Positions 52,942 to 62,035 of a stretch of 64,000 bases of DNA are shown piece after piece. A model generated the notes under the pieces. That model did no database searches. It saw nothing but the letters and a program-made list of their open reading frames with translations, and was not told the origin of the DNA. The stretch's first letter is position 1. Each line of letters begins with the position of its first letter. The position numbers and the translations under genes were made by a program. Where the stretch lies: NCBI RefSeq assembly GCF_030689305.1, contig NZ_JAUYVM010000015.1, forward strand, positions 85,857 through 149,856, written 5' to 3'. This DNA comes from Vibrio penaeicida. Lineage in GTDB: Bacteria > Pseudomonadota > Gammaproteobacteria > Enterobacterales > Vibrionaceae.

Positions 52942-53571
52942 ATGTCAGAAAAACGCGTTTTTGTTATTGCCGCGGAAGTAGCAGCGGAGCTCAATAAAGG
53001 CATGGTTATTGCGAAACGGCTTTTGCTGATAGCAAGTAACGCAAGGGCTTTAGCGCTAAGAGCTGGAGTAAGTGCCGCGGGGTTTAGACCAATTACCGAT
53101 TCCATCGATGAATTAGTTCGAACCACACTTCAATCTTCTAAAGTCATCAATAAAAAAGCACAAAAGCTAAGCCGAATCGCAACGGCAGAAACGCGCGCGG
53201 CGTCGGCGTTAATCAAGTTTGAAGACGTCTATAAAACCGCAACGAATGCACAATTTATCTGTAGCTTGGAACCTGCTATTGCTGAAACGCATACACATCA
53301 CAATGAGCTCATGGCTGAATTTAAACGCGAAGCCAAGGGGTTAAATGACATGTTGAGGGTGTTACACAGTGAACTAAGAACAGCGCAAATTATTTCAACC
53401 ATGCTCAGCGTAGAAGCTTCACAAGCAGGTGAAGTTTATCAAGACCAACTGAACAGTATCGCGACTAGCGTATCGCAGTCTGCTAATTCCATTCAAAGCC
53501 ATGTTCTTCAATCTTTAAATCTATTTTCTGAACTGACTAGGGTAGTTTATGCAAGCAAAAGTTCTCTTTAA
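52942..53571 (+). CDS. Soluble coiled-coil protein resembling an MCP signalling hairpin
   Basis: From the ATG at 52942 the protein has 209 residues and is almost wholly helical, with no membrane segment. Residues about 20-65 (AKRLLLIASNARALALRAG, then AAGFRPITDSIDELV) line up with the MCP tip (LLALNAAIEAARAG, GRGFAVVADEVRTLA), but many CheA/CheW contact residues differ. The rest is long heptad-like helix. A TTG at 52921 is in frame. Its 3' end overlaps the ODP-like gene by 23 nt, so the two are co-translated and probably work together. A diverged cytoplasmic receptor or adaptor is the best guess. Confidence 0.7.
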   Translation: MSEKRVFVIAAEVAAELNKGMVIAKRLLLIASNARALALRAGVSAAGFRPITDSIDELVRTTLQSSKVINKKAQKLSRIATAETRAASALIKFEDVYKTATNAQFICSLEPAIAETHTHHNELMAEFKREAKGLNDMLRVLHSELRTAQIISTMLSVEASQAGEVYQDQLNSIATSVSQSANSIQSHVLQSLNLFSELTRVVYASKSSL

Positions 53572-54283
53572 TCAAGGTTCACATCGTTGGGTTGTTTTTG
53601 GTCGTGATCCAGAGAAACCAGATGGTATCGTGGACACCAATCAGTACATGATAACAAATCGAGATGAAGCCATACTGCTTGATCCGGGAGGCATTGAGCT
53701 TTTTTCAGCCATGCTAGGCTGCGTTGTTAAAGAAGTACCCATAGAAAACATTACTCATCTTTTCGCATCACACCAAGATCCAGATATTATTTCTTCGCTA
53801 GGTTTATGGGATCAGGCGCTAACTAAAGCCAAATTACACTCTCCATGGCTTTGGGAGGGTTTTATTCGCCATTTTGGTATGGAAAAAGTGGAATATGCAC
53901 CAATTCCTGATGAGGGGCGTAATCTCAATATTTCTGGAATGGAGATCCAATTTATACCCGCACATTACATGCATTCGTCCGGAAATTTCTCAGTTTACGA
54001 TCCACAAGCTAAAATATTAATGTCAGGAGACATCGGTGCAGCATTGGATGCTGTCGATGCCCCCATGTTTGTTCAAGATTTTGATGCTCATATACCAAAA
54101 ATGGAGTATTTTCACCAAAGGTGGATGCCCTCAAATAGAGCTAAGACTGCATGGATAGAGAAGGTCAGTAAGCTGGAAATTGATATGCTTTGCCCTCAGC
54201 ATGGTGGCATATTCAAAGGAGACGACGTGAAACGTTTTCTCATGTGGCTGGATAAGCTCGATGTAGGTGTTGCGATCAAGTAG
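53549..54283 (+). CDS. ODP-type diiron metallo-beta-lactamase-fold oxygen sensor
   Basis: The 244 residues have a flavodiiron-like MBL fold without the flavodoxin part: DTNQYMITNRDEAILLDPGG, metal site SHQDPDI (His75-x-Asp77-x-Asp79 in place of HxExDH), IPAHYMHSSGN, SGDIGAALD and CPQHGG. HQDPD with HxxH-type partners is the pattern of oxygen-binding diiron proteins (ODPs) that serve as chemotaxis oxygen sensors in Treponema. It follows and overlaps a gene for an MCP-hairpin-like protein, which fits an oxygen-sensing role. A hydrolase is the alternative. Confidence 0.82.
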   Translation: MQAKVLFNQGSHRWVVFGRDPEKPDGIVDTNQYMITNRDEAILLDPGGIELFSAMLGCVVKEVPIENITHLFASHQDPDIISSLGLWDQALTKAKLHSPWLWEGFIRHFGMEKVEYAPIPDEGRNLNISGMEIQFIPAHYMHSSGNFSVYDPQAKILMSGDIGAALDAVDAPMFVQDFDAHIPKMEYFHQRWMPSNRAKTAWIEKVSKLEIDMLCPQHGGIFKGDDVKRFLMWLDKLDVGVAIK

Positions 54284-54337
54284 CCACATTTCTACTTCGG
54301 GTATGACATAACTCATTATCAGGTTTGAACACATATT

Positions 54338-54700
54338 ATGTCTGTATCTAACGTAGAAACAATCGACATCGAACAGGTGAACATTTCAGCGTGCTTTTTT
54401 GAAAAGCGTGATCTGTGGAAAAACAAACAACTAAAACGAGGAAGTAAGCCACTTTTTGATTTTTGCTTAGATTTTGGTATTCGCTTTGAAGACTTAATTG
54501 AAGCTGGGATCATTGAAAGGAAAGAAACACCCGATAACACGGCTCTCTCAGATTATCAGTTAACAACTAAAGGGAATGAGTACCTGGTTGCTGAATATGA
54601 AAGCTTTTGGGTGGTTGGTTCAAAGCTAGAAGCGTTGGATGATTTTATAGAGCAATACATTCATGACATGTTGGTGGGTCGGATAGCGGTCGCCAGTTAG
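54338..54700 (+). CDS. Hypothetical protein, wHTH-like
   Basis: A 120-residue soluble protein of unknown family. FDFCLDFGIRFEDLIEAGIIERKE followed by YQLTTKGNEYLVAEYESF resembles a helix pair and wing, so a winged-helix fold is possible. It lies 54 bp after the ODP-like gene on the same strand and ends at a terminator, so it may be the third gene of that unit. Confidence 0.65.
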   Translation: MSVSNVETIDIEQVNISACFFEKRDLWKNKQLKRGSKPLFDFCLDFGIRFEDLIEAGIIERKETPDNTALSDYQLTTKGNEYLVAEYESFWVVGSKLEALDDFIEQYIHDMLVGRIAVAS

Positions 54701-54724
54701 AGCAAGTTAGTCTTAGTCAAAAAT

Positions 54725-54753
54725 AACCCAGGCATTGGCACCTGGGTTTTTTA
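54725..54753. terminator. Terminator after the hypothetical gene
   Basis: AACCCAGG and CCTGGGTT form the stem around an 8-nt loop, followed by TTTTTATT. It lies between convergent genes. Confidence 0.85.
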
Positions 54754-54762
54754 TTGTATTCG

Positions 54763-55593
54763 CTAGAATTGATATTCCAATGTGAACATCGGTCCGTAAA
54801 ATTGAAAGTTGACATTCAAATCAGCCAAATCCGCACCATAATCGACATTCACTTCATAGTAGCTATAAGTAGCAGCGGCATGCCAGCTATCACTGAAACT
54901 GTATTGAAGCCCTAAATTGGCATCAACCAAAAGCCCTCTAATGCCATCGAATTCAATGTAGAAAAACTGAGCGTGTGAAATCGCTTTCCAATCGTCATTT
55001 ATTGAATATTCGGCCTCTAGCCCTATATCGGGTAAAGGTGCCGTTACGTCAGTAAAAGCATAATTTCCGAGACCAAGTACATTATTGGTATTTCCACCTT
55101 GTAGGTATAGCTCTCCACCAATACCGATTTGTAGCTGCATAATATGGATACCTGCCGTTACGTCTAGATCCCATTTATCGCTTTCATAGAAAGAATACGA
55201 ATAACCAAGCCGTGCTAAATCGATATTCAGAGTAGATTGAACCGTTGCGCCAACTTCTGCTTCATACAATTTTTCGTCTATTGAAACGGCAAAAGAGCGA
55301 GCGGCAGAAACGGATGAGTTTCGATGGAGGCTTCTCCAATCCAAATAAACACTGTGTTTTGAGTTAAATGCATATTCAATTTGAAGGTAAGGAAGCATTT
55401 CACGCTCTTTCAGACGTAAGTCGGACTCAAAGTCGAGGTCAAAACTTTTGCGCAGATTGGGGGAGTAGGCACCCATCGAAGTATCTGCGCTAGAGTAAAA
55501 ACCGCCAGCAGTCACACTCACATTTCCTGCTTGTGCAGTCGAACAAAACAATACACTTAACCCAGTTGCTAGCCATTTTTTGTTTGCGTTCAC
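54763..55593 (-). CDS. Outer-membrane beta-barrel protein
   Basis: From the GTG at 55593 (AAGGA upstream) the protein has 276 residues. A signal peptide ends at TAQA, and the mature part consists of alternating amphipathic strands with a terminal Phe in LEYQF, the BAM recognition signature. The strand count suggests about ten to twelve strands. Homologues are annotated only as hypothetical or porin-like; the substrate is unknown. It is monocistronic. Confidence 0.78.
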   Translation of the reverse strand: MNANKKWLATGLSVLFCSTAQAGNVSVTAGGFYSSADTSMGAYSPNLRKSFDLDFESDLRLKEREMLPYLQIEYAFNSKHSVYLDWRSLHRNSSVSAARSFAVSIDEKLYEAEVGATVQSTLNIDLARLGYSYSFYESDKWDLDVTAGIHIMQLQIGIGGELYLQGGNTNNVLGLGNYAFTDVTAPLPDIGLEAEYSINDDWKAISHAQFFYIEFDGIRGLLVDANLGLQYSFSDSWHAAATYSYYEVNVDYGADLADLNVNFQFYGPMFTLEYQF

Positions 55594-55799
55594 AGGTATC
55601 CATTCCTTGGTTAAATCAAAACAACATAGAAATAACAGCAATGAGCTGCATAAACAATATTACACGTCCGATTTTATTCATGAAATTTGTAAATATATTT
55701 CGGCCTTTAATTGGAAATTGTGTTTAGCTTCTCTGTTTTGGAATAAATCTGAGTTAGGTTCATGAGTTTAATGGGAATACTTCAAAGACGGTCTACATT

Positions 55800-55941
55800 T
55801 ATACCCAAAGCGACCGCAAGATACAGGATTTGTAACCTCACATTCTGTTTCAATCTGAGAACAAGAACGTGCGGACACAAACCAATTCCAACAAATCTTT
55901 TGTTAAATGTTTGGTATAACAGGGTGGGTTACTTGGGTATA
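55800..55941. mobile_element. 142-bp MITE-like element with terminal inverted repeats
   Basis: The element starts TATACCCAA and ends TTGGGTATA, perfect 9-bp terminal inverted repeats, and codes for nothing recognisable. Its left half matches the partial copy at 52785. It ends 33 bp before the PAS-GGDEF gene, so it forms that gene's immediate upstream region. The rest of 55594-55799 shows nothing I can name. Confidence 0.7.
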
Positions 55942-55974
55942 GATGCAAAACAAAATACCTTCGCGAGGTAGGGC

Positions 55975-57951
55975 ATGCCGTACAGTGAATACGCCGTTAT
56001 TTTCGACAGCGAGCTGAACATCTTAGGGAAAAATGAGCAATTGGAGCGAAGTGGGTTGCTAAGCCCAACTCCAGGAACCATTGCCGATTCCAAACTTAAA
56101 ATCACATGGCTTCTATCTGGTCAAGACATTCACCCAACTCACCTAACAGTAGAGAGCTTTCTTCGTGATGGACGAGTCATGGTTGAAAGTCCGGAAGGGA
56201 CAAGCGAAGGTAGAATTGACGTTATTCAAATAGGGAACAACACCTTGTGGCAGGTAAGGTTTGCTCAAATAGGTGATCAGTCCTTATATCAGGAATCGTC
56301 CGACGTATTTAAGTTTCGAACCATGCTTGAGGGTTCTCGAGCTGGAACATGGGAGTGGAACATACAAACTGGAGAGGTCATATTTAACGAAAGATGGGCG
56401 CAGATCATTGGGTATGAATTAGAAGAATTAAAGCCCATCAGTATTGATACGTGGATAGCGCATTGCAATGAAGATGACTTAGTAGAATCGGAGAAAGTCC
56501 TTATGCGTCATTTTTCCGGTGAACTTCCTTATTATGAATGTGAAGTTCGTATGACCCACAAAAATGGCCGAGAGATCTGGGTTAGAGATTTCGGAAAGTT
56601 AATGACGCGCAATGAACATGGAGACCCTGAATGGGTGGCAGGTACGCATATTGATATCACTACAAATAAAACGATAACTCAAAACCTTGCATCGATGAAC
56701 ACTGAGCTTGATGCCATGATAGATATCAGTCCCAATGTCATTTATCGATGTCAAGGAGACCCGCTAAAGAAAATTCAATTCATATCCAAAGACGTTGAAG
56801 AAATGACAGGATACAAAAAATCTGAAATCGTAAATTCAGACGGATTTTGGGGAAAGCGGCTTCCTTTGAGTGTCTGTAAAACAGAAAGTGAGCAGTTTGT
56901 AAAATGGCAAAGTTTCAGCCGAGGAGACGTTCTGAAACGGCAATATCGATTCCGGCATAAAGATGGGCATGACATCTGGCTATTGGATTCTATTAGAAAA
57001 TTCAAAAGCCCAGTTTTTAAGACAAATGGCTATATTGGATCAATTTCTGATATCACTTCTCAAAAAGAACTAGAGCTCAAATTGCAGAGTAGCCAGAACA
57101 GGCTTAAAACGGCACATCAAATCGGCAGGTTAGGGCATTGGGAGTGCAACCTAGATACGGGTGACGTTTATTGGTCGGACATGGTTTATACCATTCTTGG
57201 TTATGAGCGAGGTCAAGTGCAGCCAAGTCTTAAATTTTTCAAAAGCTTAATCGCAGAAGAACATCAGCGTCGTGTGAATGAAAGTGAAAAAGCTGCTCAG
57301 ATAAGCGGTAAGTACGATGTTCAGCACATGATCAAGCACTCCAATGGAACCTTCATTTGGGTTCATGAAATGGCCGACTTTCAAATAGGAACCAATACGT
57401 TAATTGGGACCATCCGTGATATTACCGAACAGAAAATCCTAGAGCTTCAGCTTCGCGAGCAAGCCATAACTGACCCTTTAACCGGTGCCTATAACCGTCG
57501 ATTTTACATTGAGAGGCTAGATGCAGAGTTTGAGCGATTTTGTCGGAATGGGCGTTCATTTTGCTTGATGATGATCGATTTTGATGAATTCAAGGAAGTG
57601 AATGACAATTTTGGTCATTTGTTTGGGGATGAAGTACTAAGGCAAGTTGTATCTATTATTAAAAGCCGACTTCGTCACAATGATGTGCTAGCTCGAATTG
57701 GGGGAGAAGAATTCAGTGTCATATTACCTGATACCGATATTACTGGCGCAGTGCAACTGGCAGAGGGTATTCGGCAAAAAGTAAGTACCACCGTGATTCA
57801 CCATGAAGGGGATGAAACCTCAATTACGATTACCATCGGTTTAGTTGAAGCTATTGAAAATAGAGACTCAATAGATACGCTCATGCTTCGTGCCGATGAT
57901 TTACTCTATAAAGGAAAGATGTCGGGTCGTGACCGCGTGTACTCTCAATAA
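55975..57951 (+). CDS. Triple-PAS diguanylate cyclase
   Basis: The 658 residues have a short N-terminal region, PAS/PAC domains at about 112-230 (WEWNIQTGEVIFNERWAQI), 240-360 (DISPNVIYRCQGDP) and 375-490 (WECNLDTGDVYWSD), and GGDEF at about 495-655. The cyclase site is intact (RIGGEEF) with an RHND inhibitory site five residues before it. No membrane helix. It should make c-di-GMP according to cytoplasmic redox or ligand cues. GAGGTAGG precedes the ATG. Confidence 0.92.
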   Translation: MPYSEYAVIFDSELNILGKNEQLERSGLLSPTPGTIADSKLKITWLLSGQDIHPTHLTVESFLRDGRVMVESPEGTSEGRIDVIQIGNNTLWQVRFAQIGDQSLYQESSDVFKFRTMLEGSRAGTWEWNIQTGEVIFNERWAQIIGYELEELKPISIDTWIAHCNEDDLVESEKVLMRHFSGELPYYECEVRMTHKNGREIWVRDFGKLMTRNEHGDPEWVAGTHIDITTNKTITQNLASMNTELDAMIDISPNVIYRCQGDPLKKIQFISKDVEEMTGYKKSEIVNSDGFWGKRLPLSVCKTESEQFVKWQSFSRGDVLKRQYRFRHKDGHDIWLLDSIRKFKSPVFKTNGYIGSISDITSQKELELKLQSSQNRLKTAHQIGRLGHWECNLDTGDVYWSDMVYTILGYERGQVQPSLKFFKSLIAEEHQRRVNESEKAAQISGKYDVQHMIKHSNGTFIWVHEMADFQIGTNTLIGTIRDITEQKILELQLREQAITDPLTGAYNRRFYIERLDAEFERFCRNGRSFCLMMIDFDEFKEVNDNFGHLFGDEVLRQVVSIIKSRLRHNDVLARIGGEEFSVILPDTDITGAVQLAEGIRQKVSTTVIHHEGDETSITITIGLVEAIENRDSIDTLMLRADDLLYKGKMSGRDRVYSQ

Positions 57952-58105
57952 CACGCCGTAAGCCTCTTGGCTCAATTATTGAGATCCCTTTGTTACCTAT
58001 TGAGGATTCCTATTTTGGGCAGTAAAATCCCCAAATGAAATTTGTTCTCTGCTTCCGACCTTACAGAGATATCATTATCAACTCTTAACGTGTATTAGGA
58101 TTTCT

Positions 58106-58477
58106 GTGCCTCGATTAGTTTTAGTTCGTGGTTTACCTGGTTCTGGGAAATCAACTTACGCAAAATCTTTATCTATCCACCATGTCGAAGCAGACATGTA
58201 TTTTGTAAATAAACACGGTACTTATCAATTTAACCCTCACAAGCTCCATCAAGCCCACAAATGGTGCCAAGGCCAAACTGAACATTTGCTAAAAAATGGT
58301 CAGGACGTTGTTGTTTCTAATACGTTTGTAGAGCACTGGGAAATGGAACCCTACTTGGAAATGGCTACGCAATTCAATGTGGATATCGAAGTGGTTGTTT
58401 GTACCGGAAACTTCACCTCGATACATGATGTGCCAAAAAGTACCATTAAGAAAATGAAATTCAAATGGCAGGATTAA
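58106..58477 (+). CDS. Small P-loop kinase-like ATPase
   Basis: The 123 residues start with strand-P-loop LVLVRGLPGSGKSTYAK and continue with HVEADMYFVN and QDVVVSNTFVEHWEM, the pattern of AAA_33/zeta-like small-molecule kinases similar to the N4BP2-type phosphotransferases. It lacks an obvious antitoxin partner. Substrate unknown. The start is GTG 58106 with AGGA upstream. Confidence 0.8.
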   Translation: MPRLVLVRGLPGSGKSTYAKSLSIHHVEADMYFVNKHGTYQFNPHKLHQAHKWCQGQTEHLLKNGQDVVVSNTFVEHWEMEPYLEMATQFNVDIEVVVCTGNFTSIHDVPKSTIKKMKFKWQD

Positions 58478-58533
58478 CGGTATTCATTAAGGTTAAACAC
58501 ATACCTCAAAAAAATGACACGTCTATACATAGG

Positions 58534-58560
58534 ACAACAGCACTGTAAAAGTGCTGTTGT
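58534..58560. terminator. Perfect 11-bp hairpin
   Basis: ACAACAGCACT-GTAAA-AGTGCTGTTGT lies between two convergent genes. No long T-run follows on either side, so it is a terminator of uncertain strength. Confidence 0.55.
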
Positions 58561-58613
58561 CGATTATTCATCGCTTGACGCGTAATGTATTACATTACTT
58601 ACGAATCAGGCTT

Positions 58614-59720
58614 TTACGACGATAGGTGTTTTACCAGAAAGCGCGTGATATCAACCATATCTGCGACCTTAATATATTCTTCAGTAGTGTGAACTTTTGC
58701 CATACCAGTCGACAGGTTTACGGTTTTTAAACCTCTGCTGTTAAAAATGTTTGCATCACTGCCGCCACCGGTAGATTTTGTTGCTGCTGTAATCCCAACT
58801 AATTCAAAGTTCGCCTTAATAGAAGAGACATGTTCATCATCGTCGCTTATGTTGTATGCGTTATAAGCGCGGGTAGACTCGATGTTTACTGAAGCACCAT
58901 GTTTTTCTGCTGCTTGCTTAAAGGTATCTTCCATGTGCTTAACTTGCTTGGCGAGCTTTACATCATCAAGTGATCTTGCTTCAGCCTCGATGTAGATCTC
59001 AGGCATCACAATGTTGGTTGCTTGACCTCCAGAGACGACGCCGATGTTTGCTGTCGTTTCAAAATCAATTCGAGATAATGTCATGTTGGCTATGGCTTCT
59101 GAAGCTACCACCATTGCATTAATCCCTTCTTCCGGTGCTAGACCAGCATGTGCAGGTTTTCCTTTAATGGTTACTTTTAAATTTTGCTGACCGGGTGCCG
59201 TTGTAATGATGGTGCCAATGGGACCACCAGAATCTAATACAATGGCGTACTCAGACTCGACACAATCAAGTTCAAACTGCCTTGAACCATGAAGCCCACC
59301 TTCTTCGTGAACGGTAAAAGCGACTTCTATAGTTTGATGAGGGAGGTCATTTTCTTGAAGTGTTCGAACTGCTTCAAATAATGCCGCGATTCCAGATTTA
59401 TCATCCCCACCTAAGATAGTGTCTCCCGCGCTTCGTATAACGCCATTCTCTTCAATAGGCACAATTCCATTGCCAGGAGTAACGGTATCTAAATGCGAAC
59501 TCACAAGAACACTGCCATCGAGTGTTCCTTTTAGTTTTCCATACACATTAAATCCGTTAGAGATATCTTCGGTAACGGGTTGTTTTCTAACTTCAAATCC
59601 CAATTGACCGAGTTGTTCAGAAATTGTTTCAGCCATTTGTTTTTCGTTTCTAGATTCGCTATCGATTTTGACTAATGACATGAAATGTTCGACAAGTCTT
59701 TGTTGGTTCACTTGTGGCAT
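58614..59720 (-). CDS. M20-family metallopeptidase, tripeptidase T-like
   Basis: The 368 residues have the two-domain M20 layout: SSHLDTV supplies His and the catalytic Asp, GGDDKSGIAA the bridging Asp, HEEGGLHGS the general-base Glu pair, and TGGGSDANIF the distal part. A lid/dimerisation domain spans about 170-280 (KGKPAHAG). It matches the PepT2-like tripeptidases and should release N-terminal amino acids from short peptides in the cytoplasm. It is single. Confidence 0.88.
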   Translation of the reverse strand: MPQVNQQRLVEHFMSLVKIDSESRNEKQMAETISEQLGQLGFEVRKQPVTEDISNGFNVYGKLKGTLDGSVLVSSHLDTVTPGNGIVPIEENGVIRSAGDTILGGDDKSGIAALFEAVRTLQENDLPHQTIEVAFTVHEEGGLHGSRQFELDCVESEYAIVLDSGGPIGTIITTAPGQQNLKVTIKGKPAHAGLAPEEGINAMVVASEAIANMTLSRIDFETTANIGVVSGGQATNIVMPEIYIEAEARSLDDVKLAKQVKHMEDTFKQAAEKHGASVNIESTRAYNAYNISDDDEHVSSIKANFELVGITAATKSTGGGSDANIFNSRGLKTVNLSTGMAKVHTTEEYIKVADMVDITRFLVKHLSS

Positions 59721-59951
59721 GAGACCTCTGTATATGGATAAGAGTGTAATTGGATGAGTGATTTGGTATTAGAAGCGTGCCTTCTTTTGATTTTTTCGCA
59801 AAATAACCGCTTGCCTTCCAAAGTCACGTTTAAATCAGAACATTACATTAAATCTCATTATTATAAGGATGCCTTAGATCAAAGTTGGTCTCGATAGTAA
59901 ACATCAAACAAACGCTGCTATTCTTTAAAGAAGTAGTGAAAGGATAGAAAA

Positions 59952-60620
59952 ATGAAAAAACTGTTGTTGTTATTGGTTTTACTGGGCCTAGGTGGTGGTG
60001 GGGCATACTACTATTTTGTCATGATGCCTCAAGCCATGATGGCAGCAAACACCGAAACAACAATGGTTGAGCAAGACCCCGATCCCGATGGCGCCATTAT
60101 GGATCTTGAAAACAAAGAGAACCTTGCCACAATCGAACTTGGCGAATACTACGTTTCGTCGAGTAGCTTAAATGTTAGACGGGAACCAGGCACAAACGCG
60201 TCGATTTCTCGCGTTCTGGACATTGGCGATAAAGTGGAGGTTTTAGAGTCGAATCAAGGGTGGGCTCGAATCTCTGAATATCATAAGTATGGTGATGGTG
60301 AATTTGCTCAATGGGTTTCTGAACAATTTCTCTCTTCTTCTGTCCCAGAAAATCTAGCGGAAGTTCGCTCTGGTCGCTTGGAAATTGCGATTAAAGGGTC
60401 CGACAATTTTTTGAATCACCGAGATTTGTTCCTTTCAGTATCGCAACTTCTCATAAACGATGGAATATGTACGAATACCGATTTCAAAGAGATTGGTGGA
60501 TGGCTAAAGTCGGTAGATTATCGCCCACGTGATGTGTATTACACCTATTGCGGTGGCATAGAAAGAGAGCACAAAATTTATCTTGATGCAGAAAATGGTG
60601 AACTGTTGAATGTTAACTAG
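59952..60620 (+). CDS. Membrane-anchored SH3b-domain protein
   Basis: One N-terminal membrane helix (residues 2-25, glycine-rich) is followed by a linker and a bacterial SH3 domain (about 66-125: YYVSSSSLNVRREPGTNA, KVEVLESNQGWARIS). The C-terminal 90 residues, with two cysteines (DGICTN, YYTYCGG), are unassigned. SH3b domains often bind peptidoglycan, so an envelope role is likely. It is monocistronic. Confidence 0.75.
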   Translation: MKKLLLLLVLLGLGGGGAYYYFVMMPQAMMAANTETTMVEQDPDPDGAIMDLENKENLATIELGEYYVSSSSLNVRREPGTNASISRVLDIGDKVEVLESNQGWARISEYHKYGDGEFAQWVSEQFLSSSVPENLAEVRSGRLEIAIKGSDNFLNHRDLFLSVSQLLINDGICTNTDFKEIGGWLKSVDYRPRDVYYTYCGGIEREHKIYLDAENGELLNVN

Positions 60621-60858
60621 ATGTAACGAGAATTTAGAGCATGACCACTTTAATTTACGACCTGAAATGTATTCTATTTGTTTGTTTTTAAGATAAATCT
60701 AGCCCACTCACCTTAAGTGTAAATATTGTTGTACACTCGCGATTTTATTTAATGAATTTATCATTTTGTTAACATCTATTTTCAATTAGTGCTTTTTCAT
60801 CCATGTTGTTAATAACTTCGCGATTCAGCGAATACTCAGCTCATGGAGGAAAAGGGCA

Positions 60859-61932
60859 GTGAATACTTCATACAACCCACTTGGCACTGACGGATTTGAA
60901 TTTGTTGAATACACAGCAGCAAATGAAAAAGGCATTAACGATTTAAAATCTTTGTTTTCTTCACTTGGTTTTGCGGAAATTGCAAAACACCGCTCCAAAG
61001 AAGCATGGCTATATCGCCAAGGAGACATCAACTTTATCGTAAATGGCCAACCTAACAGCCAAGCAGAAAAGTTTGCAGCAGAACATGGACCATCGGTTTG
61101 TGGTATGGCGTTTAGAGTTCAGGACGCGGCAAAAGCGCTTGCTCATGCTTTAGAAAATGGCGGTGAAAAGTACGTAACTGAAATTGGACCAATGGAACTA
61201 AGCATCCCTGGTATTTATGGTATTGGTGAAAGCATCTTATATTTTGTAGACCGCTATGGCACAAATGAAATTTATGATGTTGATTTTACCTTTTATGAAG
61301 ATGCAGATGAGCGCTTAAAAGTAAAAGATGTTGGGCTCAATGTTATCGATCATCTAACCCACAACGTGCATCAAGGAAATATGGACGTTTGGTCTGGATT
61401 TTATGAGCGCATCGGAAATTTTCGAGAGATCCGTTATTTTGACATTGAAGGAAAGCTAACAGGGCTTGTTAGCCGTGCAATGACAGCACCTTGTGGCAAA
61501 ATTCGTATTCCAATCAATGAATCCTCAGATGACAAATCGCAAATCGAAGAGTTTTTAAAAGAGTACAACGGAGAGGGGATTCAGCATATTGCTCTGACGA
61601 CAGACGATATTTACGAAACCGTGAAGACTCTTCGTGACCGCGGCATGGATTTCATGCCAACTCCAGATACGTATTATGAAAAAATTGATCAACGCGTAGA
61701 AGGGCATGGAGAAGACGTGAATCGACTTAAAGAATTGCAAGTTCTTATTGATGGTGCCCCGTTGAAAGATGGCATCCTCCTACAAATATTCACACAAACC
61801 GTTATTGGTCCAGTGTTCTTCGAAATCATTCAACGTAAAGGTAATGAAGGGTTTGGAGAGGGTAACTTTAAAGCGCTGTTTGAATCGATAGAAGAAGACC
61901 AAATCAGACGTGGTGTTCTTCAAAACGTCTAA
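60859..61932 (+). CDS. hppD: 4-hydroxyphenylpyruvate dioxygenase
   Basis: Converts 4-hydroxyphenylpyruvate to homogentisate in tyrosine degradation. The 357 residues show the 2-His-1-Glu iron site: first His in NVIDHLTHNV, second in GIQHIALTT, Glu in GPVFFEIIQRKG; the C-terminal GFGEGNFKALFESIE is typical. The start is GTG 60859, with GGAGG upstream. The usual partners for homogentisate breakdown (hmgA, fahA, maiA) are not adjacent; a terminator and an opposite-strand gene follow. Confidence 0.95.
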   Translation: MNTSYNPLGTDGFEFVEYTAANEKGINDLKSLFSSLGFAEIAKHRSKEAWLYRQGDINFIVNGQPNSQAEKFAAEHGPSVCGMAFRVQDAAKALAHALENGGEKYVTEIGPMELSIPGIYGIGESILYFVDRYGTNEIYDVDFTFYEDADERLKVKDVGLNVIDHLTHNVHQGNMDVWSGFYERIGNFREIRYFDIEGKLTGLVSRAMTAPCGKIRIPINESSDDKSQIEEFLKEYNGEGIQHIALTTDDIYETVKTLRDRGMDFMPTPDTYYEKIDQRVEGHGEDVNRLKELQVLIDGAPLKDGILLQIFTQTVIGPVFFEIIQRKGNEGFGEGNFKALFESIEEDQIRRGVLQNV

Positions 61933-62003
61933 TTCTATTTGAAACTATATTCAAGCTCTCAACAATTAAGAGAGCAAAAGCAATAGTCACATTGCACTAC
62001 GCC

Positions 62004-62027
62004 AAAGCTGCCTCAATAGGCAGCTTT
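62004..62027. terminator. Bidirectional terminator after hppD
   Basis: AAAGCTGCC and GGCAGCTTT form a perfect 9-bp stem with a 6-nt loop and T-rich flank on the plus strand. It lies between convergent hppD and the GGDEF gene. Confidence 0.85.
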
Positions 62028-62035
62028 TCTTGTTC

